A stretch of DNA of 64,000 nt from Odobenus rosmarus divergens (GCF_000321225.1 NW_004452134.1:118665-182664), one strand, 5' to 3'. Shown: positions 23,106 to 35,790, counted from the stretch's first letter. A program made the numbers and translations. The notes: generated by a model not told the origin, from the letters alone.

Positions 23106-26100
23106 TATCTTAACTAACTTTAATTGCAATTAATTTAACGTTGTATGCTTTGGAGGATAATTCTACTAACAATGAAAAAATCTTTATTAAAAATAAAAGC
23201 TTAGATCATTTTCTAGTTTTAGGATCTACAGAGATTGAACTCCTCTTAGTTGATTATACGATTTTATTCACTAAAAAGAAAGTGAGAAAGAGAAGTGTTA
23301 AATGTCTAAGATTTTAAAAATAACCAGCTATTCCAAATTAATTTTGGTTGAACAAAATATAGTTTTAAAATATGGATGTAAATAAAACTTCCAGCGTTCT
23401 ATTCAGAGTAGCAAGCAAGGGACGTTTTTGAGAAAGAATTCAATATAAAATTAGAAATATGATTCTATATACTAAAGGAATAGTCAAGGCTTCAGATTTA
23501 AGCCACTCCAAAAATCTACAAAAAATAATGTCCTAAAGTTAAAATTATTTATTAAAAATATGTGTACCAATCCAACTCACAGAACCTCTGACCAAAAAAC
23601 AGACAGTTATAGAAATATTTTGTCTACAGTCTGCAAACACAACACAAAAGAATGTGAGGGTTTTTTTCATTTTGTCTTTAATAGTCTAGAGAAGACTTTA
23701 AAACATTATCAATGCATAATTTCTTAGTTTTTGATATAGCTAAGTAGTGCAGAGAAGTGAATCTTACCAAGACCTTTGATCTTATAATGTACTGATTTTA
23801 TGGTTCCTATACTTAGAATGAGATATAAAACAATACCAACAAGGAAGCAAACAGAGATCTATTCCCAAAAGTTTCTCATCAGTGGTTCCAAGAGAATAGA
23901 AGGCAGACCTCAAGAAAAAGACTTAGTTATTGTGAGAGTGTTTCATCAGAACTCAGTTCAATGTGTCCTTTTTCTAATATAATTTCAAGAGAATTATAGG
24001 AAGTTCTCAGCACTGTTGTGGAAGGCATTTTGGAGAAAATTAGCAAGAAACAATGATTGTGCGAAAGGAGTTGTGGGCATTTAAATATTCAGAGTGTTAG
24101 AACTTTTCAGTTTTCTATTGTACATGTATTTGGGCAATGGAATTTAAACAGATTTTAAAAACATATAGTTTATTCATTTTACAGTGAATATAAAAATATT
24201 TTAAAGGCTGAAGCTTGAGGAACCACTAGAAACCTATTGAACTCTAACAGATACATGTAGATTATGTACAGTGACACAAAGAATCAAAATGATGCTAGAA
24301 AGAAATATTCTAGACAGGAATACAACAAACTAGTCTCACAACTCCTGGCTAAGGATCTTAGCAAAGTTCTCTAGAGAAAGACTTGTAAGGTGCATGACAA
24401 CACATTTCAGTAACTACCTATATGCATAAACTGTCTGTGTTCATTCTAAATATTTACCAATGAAACTTGAAAGAACTAAACAAAATAAGTCCTCCTTAAG
24501 ATTTTACTAACTATAGCATGAAAGTTAATTAAGACCAACTTGTCTATGGTCTAGTGTAAATGGAAAATTGCACAATAGTTCAAAACAAGAAAAATTTAAC
24601 CTTCCACCCTCAACACCAGGCCAAGAATAGGTGAAAACATTAAACTTCAGCTAACTTACAAATTTGTTTTGTCCCACTAAAAACAAGAAATTGATTTGAC
24701 ATTTCTAATTGTGAGGAAATTAATCAATTGTTTTAATATCATGGTGATATATAAATGCTTAAGTATTGACAGATTTGGAGCTGACAACCTTGAAGGATTT
24801 TATGCTTGCTTACAATGATAAGTAACATGGTTATTTCCATGCTATTTTACAGGATTGGCAAGTAAGAATCATATCCTGGTCACATTAGCAGTCTCGATAA
24901 TCATGTTTCACTTCTTATTTAGCCACTCTCATTTTAATCAATTCTGTTGAAATTACTTGCATTGGGACTAAGAAGTTCTGATGGCTATTTTGCAGAGCAC
25001 TCACGGTTGAGAGAAAGAAACTGGTAGAACTCTCTTTCTTGTGAGGTCTCCAAATATATTTTATTCCCTAAGGATGATAGGCTTTCTATATAATAAATGC
25101 ACTCTTTTATTCACTTTTTCTCTGAATACATTACATAGCTTATCCTACATAAAAAAAGAATACAATCATGGACGCCAAGAACAAGTTCATTTTTCTACCT
25201 TAAGGCTAACTTATGGTTTTTAATCATCTTGCCGCCATTGAACAGAATCCTGACTGGAATTATGTGACTGGATCTTTTTGACCTTCCAAATGACAGAAAA
25301 ATTAATTTTGGTTTTGCTTTTCCCCCTCCATGCACCTATATTAAACATAAAAAAATGAAACAGGTAAAATGATATGAAGCAGAAGCACACTCACAAAAAT
25401 TTTCCATATCGTTGAGGTTTGCCTTGTTTTAGGAGTTCTACATGCAGAACAGAAGCAATATCAGTGTTACTGCATAAAGTTCTTTAATAAAGTGTCTTCA
25501 ACAAGCATATACTTTTTTCATAGTCACAAGAACATTACCAGTGTACAAATGGGAGATGATGACAGACGATTCTGAGATGTAAAATATAAATGTTCATGAT
25601 TTCTTCTCTGCTGAGGTGATGAATCGGCACAATAAAATATCCAGTCCTAAATTTTAGCTCAGATTGTGTTGCGAAGTCTAAACGCTCCCCAATCCAATTT
25701 TATACATATGTAGAATTTAGTTCTAATAGCAATGGTGATCCCCCAGATTTAATCTGCAATGTTCAGCCAGTCGATTTCTTATTGAAACAAAAGTAGTTGT
25801 ACATACTTTTGAGGATATAGGCTTCAATGCAACTTATGAAAATAGCACCTTGATGAAAATGAAATTATCCAGTAACACGTGACATGATATAACATAGCTA
25901 TCCAAGTACACTCAGAAGATTTAGAGAAAAATAAGAGGGGATTATATCTTTAGAAAGAACACAGACACACACATATAAATCTGTCATACCAAATAATCCC
26001 ACACTTGGACTGGCATGCAAAATACGATACAATAATGGAGCGGGAAATAAAATGTTATAAAGCTACCCTTATATTTCCTAATATCCCAAGTTGCAAACAA

Positions 26101-26590
26101 CAGCAATGAATGCCAAAGCTTTTGCCATAATCCCACAAATATAAGGAAATTCGTGGGCATCACCAGGAAATTTGAGATAATCAGGCTATATCTCAATTGT
26201 GGATCTTTCTTCTCAGCCTGTCTTATTCCTTGAATCAAATCTCATGAATAATTCGGGAGTCTGATTTAATACAATTCTGATTTCTAATGCTTAAGGCATG
26301 TCTCTTGTCTGGCCTGTACTTTACCTAGACTAATAAAACAAGTGTACTTATCCACTTTTACTCACCATTCTTGTTGTTGTTGTTTTATAGATTGCATTAT
26401 GTCATGTTGGAGGCAAAAGTTTAAAAAATGTTAAGCTATTTTTTTCCTTACACTCATATTTAAGAAGTCTATGTATTTGAATTAAATAAAAATGTTTTAT
26501 TTTGCTTAAACCTTGTTTTGTAACTACTTCAACTATAAAGAAATTAAAAGTAATATGAAATTTGAATAAAGTGGAAATATATATAATTAT
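23106..26590. other. Longest repeat-poor block; no gene recognised
   Basis: About 3.5 kb with no SINE, LINE, LTR or DNA-transposon landmark that I can identify. Composition is AT-rich and frames are short (none above about 85 codons) with no domain. Small (CA)n occurs near 25966 and (GTT)n near 26372. Single-copy sequence is likely, which makes it the best place to look for conserved regulatory DNA. Confidence 0.5.
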
Positions 26591-27220
26591 TTGATTAATC
26601 AGGGTATCAGTAGAAAGCAGAAATTATCTCAGTTTTTTTAACAAATAGAATTTAATACAAATAATCGTTAACGAGGGATTGAACAACAGAAAAGGCAAAC
26701 TGCGAACAAAACAGAAATGTCATGAGGTAGCAATAGGAGCAAGCAGGGCTTATGCTGCCCTGTGTCTGGGAAAACAAAGAGATCAAAATTATTAAAACTT
26801 AGAGATTTAGAGAAGAGGTCCCCTGGAGTTGAAATTCAGACCTTTGAGAAAGAGCCTGGGACTTGTGTCTCTGGGATTAGGGAGATGCTCTGTGGGTGTA
26901 GCACACAGACCTCAGAGGAACATGCATCAAGCAGATGACACTGATGTCCCTAAAAGTCTTCAAGCCTGGTTTGGTAAGTATTGGGGGTGGGGCTGAGGAA
27001 TAAAAGCTGGAATCAACGGTCACTGTGAAGAAGTTTTGGTAGGTATGACTGACAGGAACAGAAAGCAAGTAGGAAGCACATATCAGACCAATCCTTCTTC
27101 CCACTGCACTCTTCTTAGTGGCCTCTATTGACAGAACCTAAAGGGAAAACCAGCTGGCAAAGCAGAAATGAGGCTTGCTCATCTCAAACCTAGAATTACA
27201 AAGATTTTAGAAAGATGACT
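26591..27220. repeat. Possible ancient interspersed repeat, class unassigned
   Basis: The stretch reads like an antisense copy of an old mammalian repeat: 'caacagaaaaggc', 'gggattagggagatgctc', 'gaaaaccagctggcaaag'. I cannot name the family and do not see its ends. It lies directly upstream of an old L1 and may be an L1-linked segment. Confidence 0.3.
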
Positions 27221-27224
27221 TTGA

Positions 27225-28856
27225 AGCTGAGAGAACAGGGGATATTGTGACCATTATGTCAATATTCAACAACTTAGAAGAAATGGGAAAATTCTTTGAA
27301 AGACACAACTATAAAAGTTCACTCAAAAAGAACAGGTAATCTGAATAGTTCTTTATGCATTGAAGAAATTAAATTTGTAAAGCAAAACTTCTGCATAAAG
27401 AAAACTCAAGAGCAAGATAACTTCACTGGTGAATTCTATCAAACATTTAAAGAATAAATAATATCACTTCTACACAATCTCTTTCAGAAAATTAAATAGG
27501 AGGAAATCCTTCCCAACACATTCTATGAGGCCAGCATTTATACCAAACAAGAAAAGGACTTTAAAAGAAAACATGATAACCAAGTAGAGGTTAGCCCAGG
27601 AATGAAAGTGGGTTTAACTTCAAAAATAAGTCAATTTCATTCACCATATTTACCAATTAAAAAGATTGACCACAGGATTATCTCAATAGACAGGAAATAA
27701 GCATTTGACAAAATCCAACATTCATTCTTGTTATAAACTCAGAAAATCAGGAATAAAAGGGAATATCCTTAGCCTCATGAAGGTCATCTATGAGAAATCA
27801 TGCAGCTAACATCATATTTAGGTGAAAGCAACAATGCTTTCACTCTAAGACTGGGAACAAAATGAAGATGTCCACTCTCTCCAATTATTTTTAACATTGT
27901 GCTGGAGGGTCCAGCCAGTGCCATACATAAAGTACAAAGGGGAAAAATTTCCCTAGTGTGAAAAGAGGATGTGAAACATCCTTTTTCACATTAATTTATA
28001 GTTTCAACACCATTCCAATCAAAACAGCTACAAGTAGGAATTGACAATCTGATTCTAAAATTAATGTGATAATATATCAAATAGCTAAAACAACTTTAAG
28101 AAGAACAAAGTTGGTTGAGCAACAAAATGATTTTGACTTATTTTAAAGCTACAATTACCTACAGTATGTAAGTAGCATCAATACTGAAAAATAGACCAAG
28201 GGAACAAAAATAGAGTCCAGAAATAGACCATCTCATAAATTAACACCTCATTTTTGGCAAAGGTACAAAGCTAATGCATTAAAGAAATAATGATCTTTTC
28301 ATCCAGTGATGTTGGAACAACTATATTATTACCATATATTCATATGGTAAACAAAAAATCCTTGATTCATTCCTTGAACCATCAAGAAAAGATAATTCAA
28401 CACAAGTCATAGTCTTAAATGTGAAACCCAAAACTATAAAACTTCAAAAAGTAAACAGAGAAGTTCTTTTTGACTCTTTGTTAAGCTATGATGTTTTAGA
28501 TACAACACCAAAACATATTTAAAAGAAAGACTTGAAAAATCAGACTTCATAAAATTTTCACTCTTCTAAAGACCTTATTTTTTTTTTAAAGATTTTATTT
28601 GTTTATTTGAGAGAGAGAGAATGAGATAGAGAGAGCATGAGAGGGGGGAGGGTCAGAGGGAGAAACAGACTCCCTGCTGAGCAGGGAGCCCGATGCAGGA
28701 CTCGATCTGAGAACTCCAGGATCATGACCTGAGCTGAAGGCAGTCGCCTAACCAACTGAGCCACCCAGGCGCCCTCTTCTAAAGACATTATTGAGAGAAT
28801 AAAAGGAGTCATAGACTAAGGAAAAATATTTTTAGATTCTATATCTGATAAAGGGC
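27225..28856 (+). mobile_element. Old LINE-1, ORF2 reverse transcriptase to C-terminal part
   Basis: Decayed ORF2 DNA in order: 'ggtgaattctatcaaacatt', 'ccaggaatgaaagtgggttt', 'atctcaatagacaggaaata', 'ctaacatcatatttaggtga', 'tgtccactctctccaatta', then palm-distal and C-terminal segments to 'tatctgataaagg' at 28856. The catalytic FADD region itself has been lost or is not readable. Many stops in every frame. Interrupted by the SINE at 28580-28773 and cut short by the next SINE. Confidence 0.9.
28580..28773 (-). mobile_element. Can-SINE inserted in old L1
   Basis: Full-length minus-strand copy with head 'gccacccaggcgcc'. The duplication ctcttctaaagaccttatt (28561-28579) and ctcttctaaagacattatt (28774-28792) differs at one base. 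L1 sequence is continuous across the insertion. Confidence 0.97.
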
Positions 28857-29000
28857 AGAGGGAGAGGAAGAGAAATAATCTTAAGCAGGCTCCCCGCACA
28901 TCACGGAGCACAGTGTGGGGCTTGACCTCATGACCCTGAGATAATGACCCGCACCAAATCAAGAGCCATTTGCTTAACCAACTGAGCCACTCAGGCACCC
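28857..29000 (-). mobile_element. Old, 3'-shortened Can-SINE
   Basis: The GA-rich body, 'gcaggctccccgcacatca', 'catgaccctgagataatgac' and the head 'ccaactgagccactcaggc' are present; the A-rich tail is missing or lost. Diverged, with no duplication recognised. Confidence 0.85.
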
Positions 29001-29127
29001 TGGAAAATGTATTGATTTTTGAAAAAGAAATAAAAGAGGACATTTAAGAACTTCATATTAGAATGCAAAGTAAATGTATGAGAAATATTTAAGTTGTGAA
29101 AACTAAGTCAAATGAGAAGTATTTTTG

Positions 29128-29330
29128 CGGGGCGCCTGGTGACTCAGTCGTTAAGTGTCTGCCTTTGGCTCAGGTCATGATCCCAGGGTCCTGGGATCAA
29201 GCCCCATATTGGGCTTCCTGTTCAGCGGGAAGCCTGCTTCTGCCTCTCCCACTCCCCCTGCTTGTGTTCCCTCTCTTTCTGTGTCTCTCTCTGTCAAATA
29301 AATAAATAAAATCTTAAAAAAAAAAAAAAG
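29128..29330 (+). mobile_element. Can-SINE, 'cccactccccctgcttg' type
   Basis: Full-length plus-strand copy from ggggcgcctggtgactcag to an A-rich tail of 13 A. The flanks gaagtatttttg (29116-29127) and aaatgtatttttg (29331-29343) are an imperfect duplication. Confidence 0.96.
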
Positions 29331-29343
29331 AAATGTATTTTTG

Positions 29344-29655
29344 GGTAAAGCAGCAAAAATGCTAAAATATTTTTAATAAATTGAAAACTCACTATGGCAC
29401 ATACACTATATGAGTTCAGAGAGTGTTTTATCTAGTTGTAAGTCATTGAGTATATCTTAATTACACAAGATGAACATTTTGTGATTATTATTATTGTTGT
29501 TGTTATTCTGAGTTCCTAGTTCACTTTCAGGAAAAAAGAAAATGTCCTAATGCTTCCATCTCAAGTTTTATGAGAGAATTCCATAAAGTGTCAAAATGTC
29601 TAAGAGAAACCTCCTATGGAGTAGACTGTTGATTCTGAATGCCCTACATTAATTT
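29344..29655. other. Unassigned DNA
   Basis: No recognised gene or repeat; a small (ATT/GTT)n patch lies near 29486-29507. Confidence 0.5.
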
Positions 29656-29850
29656 TTCTCCACATCATCTGCTTAACTCTGGATCAGAATCACCTGGGGC
29701 ACCTACATAAACTACAGATTTATCAACTCGACTTCATATCCCGTTTCTTATAGCAGGCTGTTTATGTTCTTTATGGTATTCCCAGTCAGAACTCCGATGT
29801 CTGTAACATAATTGGGGATGCTCAAAAACACGCGTGTTTATTGACTGAAA
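29656..29850 (+). mobile_element. Possible MER20/MER5-type hAT fragment
   Basis: The block 'ggatcagaatcacctgggg' followed by 'cacctacataaactacagat' resembles the left half of MER20-like elements. The right terminal repeat is not clear, so this is a low-confidence call. Confidence 0.4.
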
Positions 29851-30639
29851 AAAATCCTCTTCCATTTATACCTCACAATTTTCTTTTCAAATATGCATTT
29901 TTGCCATGGGAATTCAGTTTGACCAAGAATTATAATCCAGGATATTCTTATGTTCTTTACCACTGAAAGTTAGAGTCTATAGTAGAGCTATTTCAGGATC
30001 TAAGGAGTAAGAACCTGATTCTAAGGGTCTTAGAAGCTGTGTTAGCCTTTTTTAGCTGGAAAATAGGTCTCCATCCAAAGATGACAATCAGAATGTCATA
30101 ATCCTTATGACAAAAGAAACAGAAAAAATTGAATAGGAAATTTGTTCTATGCCTTGGATAATTTTTTAAATTATTGTTTCTGTGCATTTTTGACCCAGTT
30201 TTTTACCTAATAAGAACTTAGAAATTTAGAAAGTTCTAGCTGGTCAGAGAAAGAATTCCAAGAACAGAGTAAATCCCAGGGAATTACTTAGTTTAGTCAA
30301 CCCTCTACTTTAAGTCCTAAATATTTTCTAATTAAGAAGAGAAGGGCTATCTGCATGACAGATTTGAAAATATGTCTTCTCATAAGAATCACCAGGACCT
30401 CACATATTCTAAGTCCCCACACCATCATCACTGAGATGGAATTTTAGGTAAGTGGCACAGTATCTGTTGAATCACCAGCACTCCCACCATCAAATGATTT
30501 TAAGTTTGGAAAATATTATACTACAGAGTTGGCCCTCTTGTCTTTATTCTATTCTCTCCCCACCCCCAAATTTTCCACACTACCACTATCTCTAACAACA
30601 CAATGTAGCTTTACTCAATTTTACCAAATTTTATAAATC
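29851..30639. other. Unassigned DNA
   Basis: No gene recognised. A second 'agaatcaccaggacctc' at 30385 hints at another weak hAT scrap but is not supported further. Confidence 0.5.
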
Positions 30640-31246
30640 TTATATTTTGTAAGTGTAATTGTTACACCAATAAACTGTACATATTTAGATCACGCAATTC
30701 AGTAAGTTTGACATATTTATATTCTCATAAAACTGTCAGCACAATCAAGATAATGAACAGATCCGTTATTCCCAAATGTTCTCGCATGGTCTTTTGTAAT
30801 TCCTCACCTCATCCTTCCTCACCCACCTTCATAAGAAATTACTCACCCCCTTCTGTCATGATAAATTAAGTTGCATATAATAATAAGTTGTTAATCATAT
30901 TACATAAATACAATATGAATTAGTTGTATTTTATATAAATGGTATGATAGAATATATAACTCTTCAGTCTGACTTCTTTCAGTCATCACCATTAATAGAG
31001 ATTCATCCAGGCTATTGTGTGTATCAAGGGTTCATTTCTTTTTATTGATGAGTAGATTTCATTGTATGGATATGTTCCAATTCTTTATTCATTTCCCTGT
31101 TGATGCTTTTCTTCCCAATTCTGGCTAACATAAAGAAAGCTGCTATACACCTTGTGTACAAATCTGCATTTGAATATATAATTTATTTCTTTTTGGGTTA
31201 AACACTAGGGGAGTGGACTGACTGGATCATATGGTAAGTTTACTTT

Positions 31247-31480
31247 TTTTAAATATTTCAAGTTTTTATTTAAATTCTAGTAAGTAGCTTATTGTGTAAT
31301 GTTAGTTTCAGGAGGAGAATTTAGTGATTCATCACTTACGTATAACACCCACTACTCATCACAAGTGCCTTCCTTAATGCCCATCCCCCATTTAGCCCAT
31401 CCCCCTGCCCACTTCCCCTCCCGCAGCCCTCAGATTATTCTCTATAGCTAAGAGTCTCTTACAGTTTGCCTCCCCCCTCT
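31247..31480 (-). mobile_element. LINE-1 3'-end stub nested in old L1
   Basis: About 235 bp of younger carnivoran L1 3' UTR in antisense: 'gtaatgttagtttcaggagg', 'gtgattcatcacttacg', 'cataacacccactactcatc'-like block, 'catccccctgcccac' and 'agagtctcttacagtttgcc'. T-rich ends fit a severely 5'-truncated retrotransposition into a T-rich site of the old L1. Confidence 0.88.
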
Positions 31481-31598
31481 TTTTTTTTTAAGAACTCTCA
31501 CACTGTGTTTGTACCATTCTATAAACAATTGTACTGTTTATATTCTCATCAGGAATGTATAAGAGATCCAGTCCCTCCTGATATTCATGAACACTTGG

Positions 31599-31961
31599 TG
31601 TTATACACTAAATATTTATGTTCTCCCTAAAATTCATATCTTGGAACCTTCCCTCACAATGTGATGGTATCAGGAAGTGGGGTCTTTGGGAAGGAAGTAG
31701 GCCATGAGGGTAGAGCCCTAATGAATGTAATTACTTAGCATCCTTATAAAAGGGACCCCAGGGAGCTCCCTCATCCTCTTTCCATCAAGTGAAGGTACAA
31801 TGCAAAGTGGCAACCTAAAAGAAGACCCTCACCAGAACCTGATAATGCTGGCCCCTGATCTCAGAATTCTAGTTACTAGAACTGTGAGAAATAAATATAT
31901 ATTGTTTATATACCATCTAGCTTATGGCACTTTGTTATAGTAGCCGAAACTGACTAAGACA
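31599..31961 (+). mobile_element. MaLR-type solo LTR (MST/MLT1-like) nested in old L1
   Basis: Typical MaLR blocks: 'aatgtgatggtatcaggaag', 'gtggggtctttgggaagg', 'ccatgagggtagagcccta', 'ccttataaaagggacccca' (TATA-like at 31744), 'agaactgtgagaaataaat' (AATAAA region at 31890) and the end 'gactaagaca'. It starts TGTTAT. Flanks cttgg and cttaa are a possible decayed 5-bp duplication. Confidence 0.93.
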
Positions 31962-32150
31962 CTTAACATAGTCATTCTTCAGTTTCTTCCATTCTAATAC
32001 ATGTGCAGTGGAGTCTAATTGTGAATTTAATTTGCACTTCCCTAAGGATCAATGATCTTGAGCATCTTTTTATGTGCTTATTTCTGTGCGTGTATATGTG
32101 CATATATTCATTTGTCTTAAATTTGAAATGTCACATATTTTCTCACAAAT

Positions 32151-32964
32151 TTTCTTTTATTCTTTTAATGAAAAGAAGATTGAACTAGATTATCTAAATT
32201 ATATTTTTCTTCTTACACTGTAGCAGTAATGCAATGAAAAAGAAGAAACTAGTATGAATACAAGTGATGTGTTCCTTTCCTCCACCCCTCCTTTTTTCTC
32301 CCCAAGCCCATCACATACGTGCTAGGACATACACCTCTTCAATCACTCTGCAACCAGTCAGTCACTTTGAAAGCTGAACGTCGCTCCCCTGCTTTGCAGC
32401 CCTATTCACACCCTGCCTAAGTCAATCATAGTGACTCATGCAGTCCACAACGCAGAATCCCTTACATCTGTCAAAAGAACAAGAGAAAACAGGACTGCAC
32501 ATCTTAGGGAAGACTCGAGTTAAGGTCAAAATCATTCAAAATCACTTGCACTGTCTTCTTTTTTTAATACTTCTTTTTGAAGTATAAATGCAAAGCCAAG
32601 TGGGTCTGAGAGGGAGAAAAGCTTCCTGTTCACTCCCAAATGGTCATATTCAGGAGTGGACAAAAATAGTTTACTTTTTTTTTTATGAGTTTGTAGGAGA
32701 AGATATACAGATAAGAGATTCAACACCTCCATCTGTGTCAAATGAAAAGCATTTTTAAAACAGTACTTAATAGTATGTATACCTGTTAAGTGAGACAATT
32801 ACTGACAAAAGCAGACATCTGCCATTGTCACTTAACTGAAAAACATCATTTAAAAGATTAGTTGTATTTTTGTGCAGAAAATTTGAGTAAACATTATGTA
32901 AAGTGGCTAGAGATACACAGACAAAATTTTGAGAATAAAATTTTGAAATTTGTTGAAACAGGTA
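32151..32964. other. Unassigned, probably single-copy DNA
   Basis: No recognised repeat. A GC-richer patch at about 32300-32470 stands out a little from the AT-rich surroundings, but no gene can be supported. Confidence 0.5.
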
Positions 32965-32980
32965 GTCATTGCTGTTTCTT

Positions 32981-33166
32981 TTTATTTTTTTTAAGATTTT
33001 ATTTATTCATCAGAGAGAGAGAGCACGAGCAAGGAGAGCGGCAGGCAGAGGGAGAGGCAGGCTCCCCACTGAGCAAGGAGCCCGATGCAGGACTCGAACC
33101 CAGAACCCGGGGATCATGACCTGAGCCGAAGGCAGAGTTTAACCGACTGAGCCACACAGGTGTCCC
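32981..33166 (-). mobile_element. Can-SINE with target-site duplication
   Basis: Minus-strand copy, head 'gactgagccacacaggtgtccc'-like. The duplication gtcattgctgtttctt (32965-32980) and gtcatttctgtttctt (33167-33182) differs at one base. Confidence 0.96.
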
Positions 33167-33182
33167 GTCATTTCTGTTTCTT

Positions 33183-33777
33183 AAGTAAAATATTATTTTA
33201 CTAATATATTTTTTTAAAAAATGATTTGAATAGCTAGAATCTAGCCAAACCAAGCAGACCCAAAGGCTGTGTCTTTTGCATCTATTAATAAGCAATTTTC
33301 CTTTCAATCTTCTTGTCTCATTGGGTTTGGTATAGAATTTCTGTTTATATGCCCCAGAGTCCTCCCTCCAAGTTTCATCATTTGTGTTTGCAAGTCCTTT
33401 GTATAAACCTACAACCTGTAAAGTTTCCTATAACAGATACTAGAGTATGACTGCCATTACGCATTTGTTACTTCAGGTCATTATTGCCAGGACAAAACAA
33501 TTTGAACACAGCTTAGTAAAATAATGAATTTCATTTTTAAAAATGGAATTACCTGATCCTATAATCTGTTAGTTTCTAACTTTTTTGTGGGGACAACAAA
33601 CTGCCCTGAATATCTGATTAGTGCTTTGGTTCTTCTCCATAAGAAAAACCTATGTATCACGTTTTGAATGTACATTGAATGTTAATATAATTTCAGCTTG
33701 TTTACAGAATGCTGAGTCTGTGGAACAGGCTTAACTAACTCCAGGACTGAACATCCAGGTGTGTAAGTTACTCCCTA
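33183..33777. other. Unassigned DNA
   Basis: No recognised gene or repeat. Confidence 0.5.
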
Positions 33778-33792
33778 CAAAAGGGCACTCAG

Positions 33793-33963
33793 GGGCTCCT
33801 GGGTGGCTCAGTCGGTTAAGCATCTGCCTTCAGCTCAGGTCATGATCCCAGGGTCCTGAGATGGAGTCCCACGCCGGGCTCCCTGCTCCCTGGGGAGTCC
33901 GCTTCTCCCTCTCCCTCTCACTTAATCTCTCAAATAAAGAAATAAAATGCTTTAAAAAAAAAA
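33793..33963 (+). mobile_element. Can-SINE with target-site duplication
   Basis: Plus-strand copy, head gggctcctgggtggctcag. The body is shortened ('ctctccctctcacttaatc'). The duplication aaagggcactcag (33780-33792) and aaaggacactcag (33964-33976) differs at one base. Confidence 0.96.
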
Positions 33964-33976
33964 AAAAGGACACTCA

Positions 33977-35018
33977 GATGTGGTGATGGTAAAGTGTGTG
34001 TGTGTGTTGGGGAGGTCAAGTGGGGATGGGGGATGGGACTGAAATCTAGCCTGCACTCTGCTCACCAACTCTTAGGGCAAAATGTCTATAGTAAAAAAAA
34101 TCTAATTTTGGATTCACACAGAGTCACAGTATATGCTATGAGAAGTAGGAACAACCTCAATAATAATTGTTAATCAGTGAAGTTTTTTCCCTTTACTCAT
34201 TAGTTTAAAATTATATCTTGATCTAGAGAAGATTTCAGGTTATATAAATGGCCAAGATAGTCTAAGCAGTCCTGACTTTCTTATCAGTTCCATATTTATT
34301 TACATAGCAGAATACTTAGTACATGGTAGCTTATAATAAATTCCCATTGAATTAAGCTGTCAGGTATATCTGTGTATGTGTGTGTTTGTGTGTATTTGTT
34401 TGCATAATGCAATTCGAACCGAAGTTATTTATCCTTTATGAAACCCAGATGTCTTCTTTGTGATATTTGTTACTCCTGGTTTATCTAACAGTATGTTTGT
34501 GTATTTTTATCCTATATCTAGAATTCTCTGTATCCTGAAGAAAGCTATACAACTAAGAATTTTTAACTTATGAATTCAACTTATTTGCCATAAATTCTGA
34601 AAACACTGAAATTACTCTTTCAGATTCTTCTCCTTGTATTCAAATTATTGTAGTTAGGATTTGTAATATTACAATATACAAATTAAGTTTATTCATAAAA
34701 TTTACAAACAAATTTTACCCAGTTCCATTTGACTAGGTCTATGAGATACTGGGTAGTGGAAATGGAATATAAAAATAATTACCACCAAGGAAGTTTTACT
34801 TTCATACTACACAATACAATTGTGCATAAATGAAATTCTTCTTGTTCTTGATATCAAAGGAAAACTTCGGGACAATACAAAAAATCACAAACAAACTTTT
34901 TCTCTTTGTATAAAAAAATACTATGCGGTTTATTTCTGGGCTTAGAAAACATCTTAGTGAATCAACCTTTAACCCCACATTAAGTGAAATATATATATAA
35001 GTGTATATGTGTGTGTGT
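33977..35018. other. Unassigned DNA with short GT runs
   Basis: (GT)n patches near 33994-34005, 34374-34393 and 35000-35018. No gene recognised. Confidence 0.5.
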
Positions 35019-35094
35019 GGAATGGAAAATGGACGTAAAAGTAAATAACGGACAATGGAATGGAAAACAGACTTAAAAGTAAATAATGAAAAGC
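35019..35094 (+). repeat. 38-bp tandem duplication
   Basis: Two copies, 35019-35056 and 35057-35094, share ggaatggaaaa, then gac.taaaagtaaataa; they differ at several positions. It follows directly on a (TA)n(GT)n microsatellite, which may have promoted slippage or unequal exchange. Confidence 0.85.
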
Positions 35095-35790
35095 AGAGTA
35101 CAATTAAAGGAAATGATAACTAAACAAGAAGTTCTTAGAATTGGCACCTACTGTAACAAAATTAGTATATTGTCTATTTCTATGAAAACATTGTGCTACA
35201 AAATCTTAGGTAGGATAATAATATAAGAAAAATAGAATTTCTCTGCTCTTTCTTGTCATCCTCCCAACTGCAAGTGTCCTTTAAAGTTATACCACCCTCA
35301 GTTTTCTATTTATAAATTACTTTTAATAGGTATCTTTTGGTTTTGCTAACCAGCCTCTATTCACTGAATTTTCAGTCATATCATCTTACACATTCTCTGA
35401 GAAAATATTCCTTCCCCACTCTCTACCTACATGTGGTTTGAGAGGGACTCTACTGGATTAATAGAGCATATGATCCACATTAATTCTGGCCACATTTATT
35501 GGTTTAGGATGGACATATGACATAGTTTGGGATACTAACATACTATGGGTACTTTTATATATTTATATTTAAATAGTTAACCTAAAACTAAACAAACATT
35601 TATTCACCAATGAGTCTATATTTGACAAATGCACTGCCAAAGTATCTTTCTTTCACACAATTCTCCAAATATATCATCTTACGATATTTCTTTCTTTAAA
35701 GTGAAGAGCAAAGCATATTGTAAATTGATCTGAATACACAGTTTTTCTGTAGTGGACTGGTTACAGTAATATCTCCAATTTGTTCATACC
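35095..35790. other. Unassigned DNA
   Basis: AT-rich; no gene or clear repeat recognised. Confidence 0.5.

Larger units (their letters stand above)
30640..32150 (-). mobile_element. Old LINE-1, host of two later insertions
   Basis: Antisense 3' UTR of an old L1 (30640-30960) leads into the reversed ORF2 end ('gattcatccaggctattgtg', 'ttcattgtatggatatg', 'ggatcatatggtaag'). It breaks at 31247, resumes at 31481 ('ttgtaccattctat', 'caggaatgtataagag'), breaks again at 31599 and resumes at 31962 ('atttgcacttccctaag', 'gagcatctttttatgtg') to about 32150. Both breaks are filled by identifiable elements. Confidence 0.88.
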
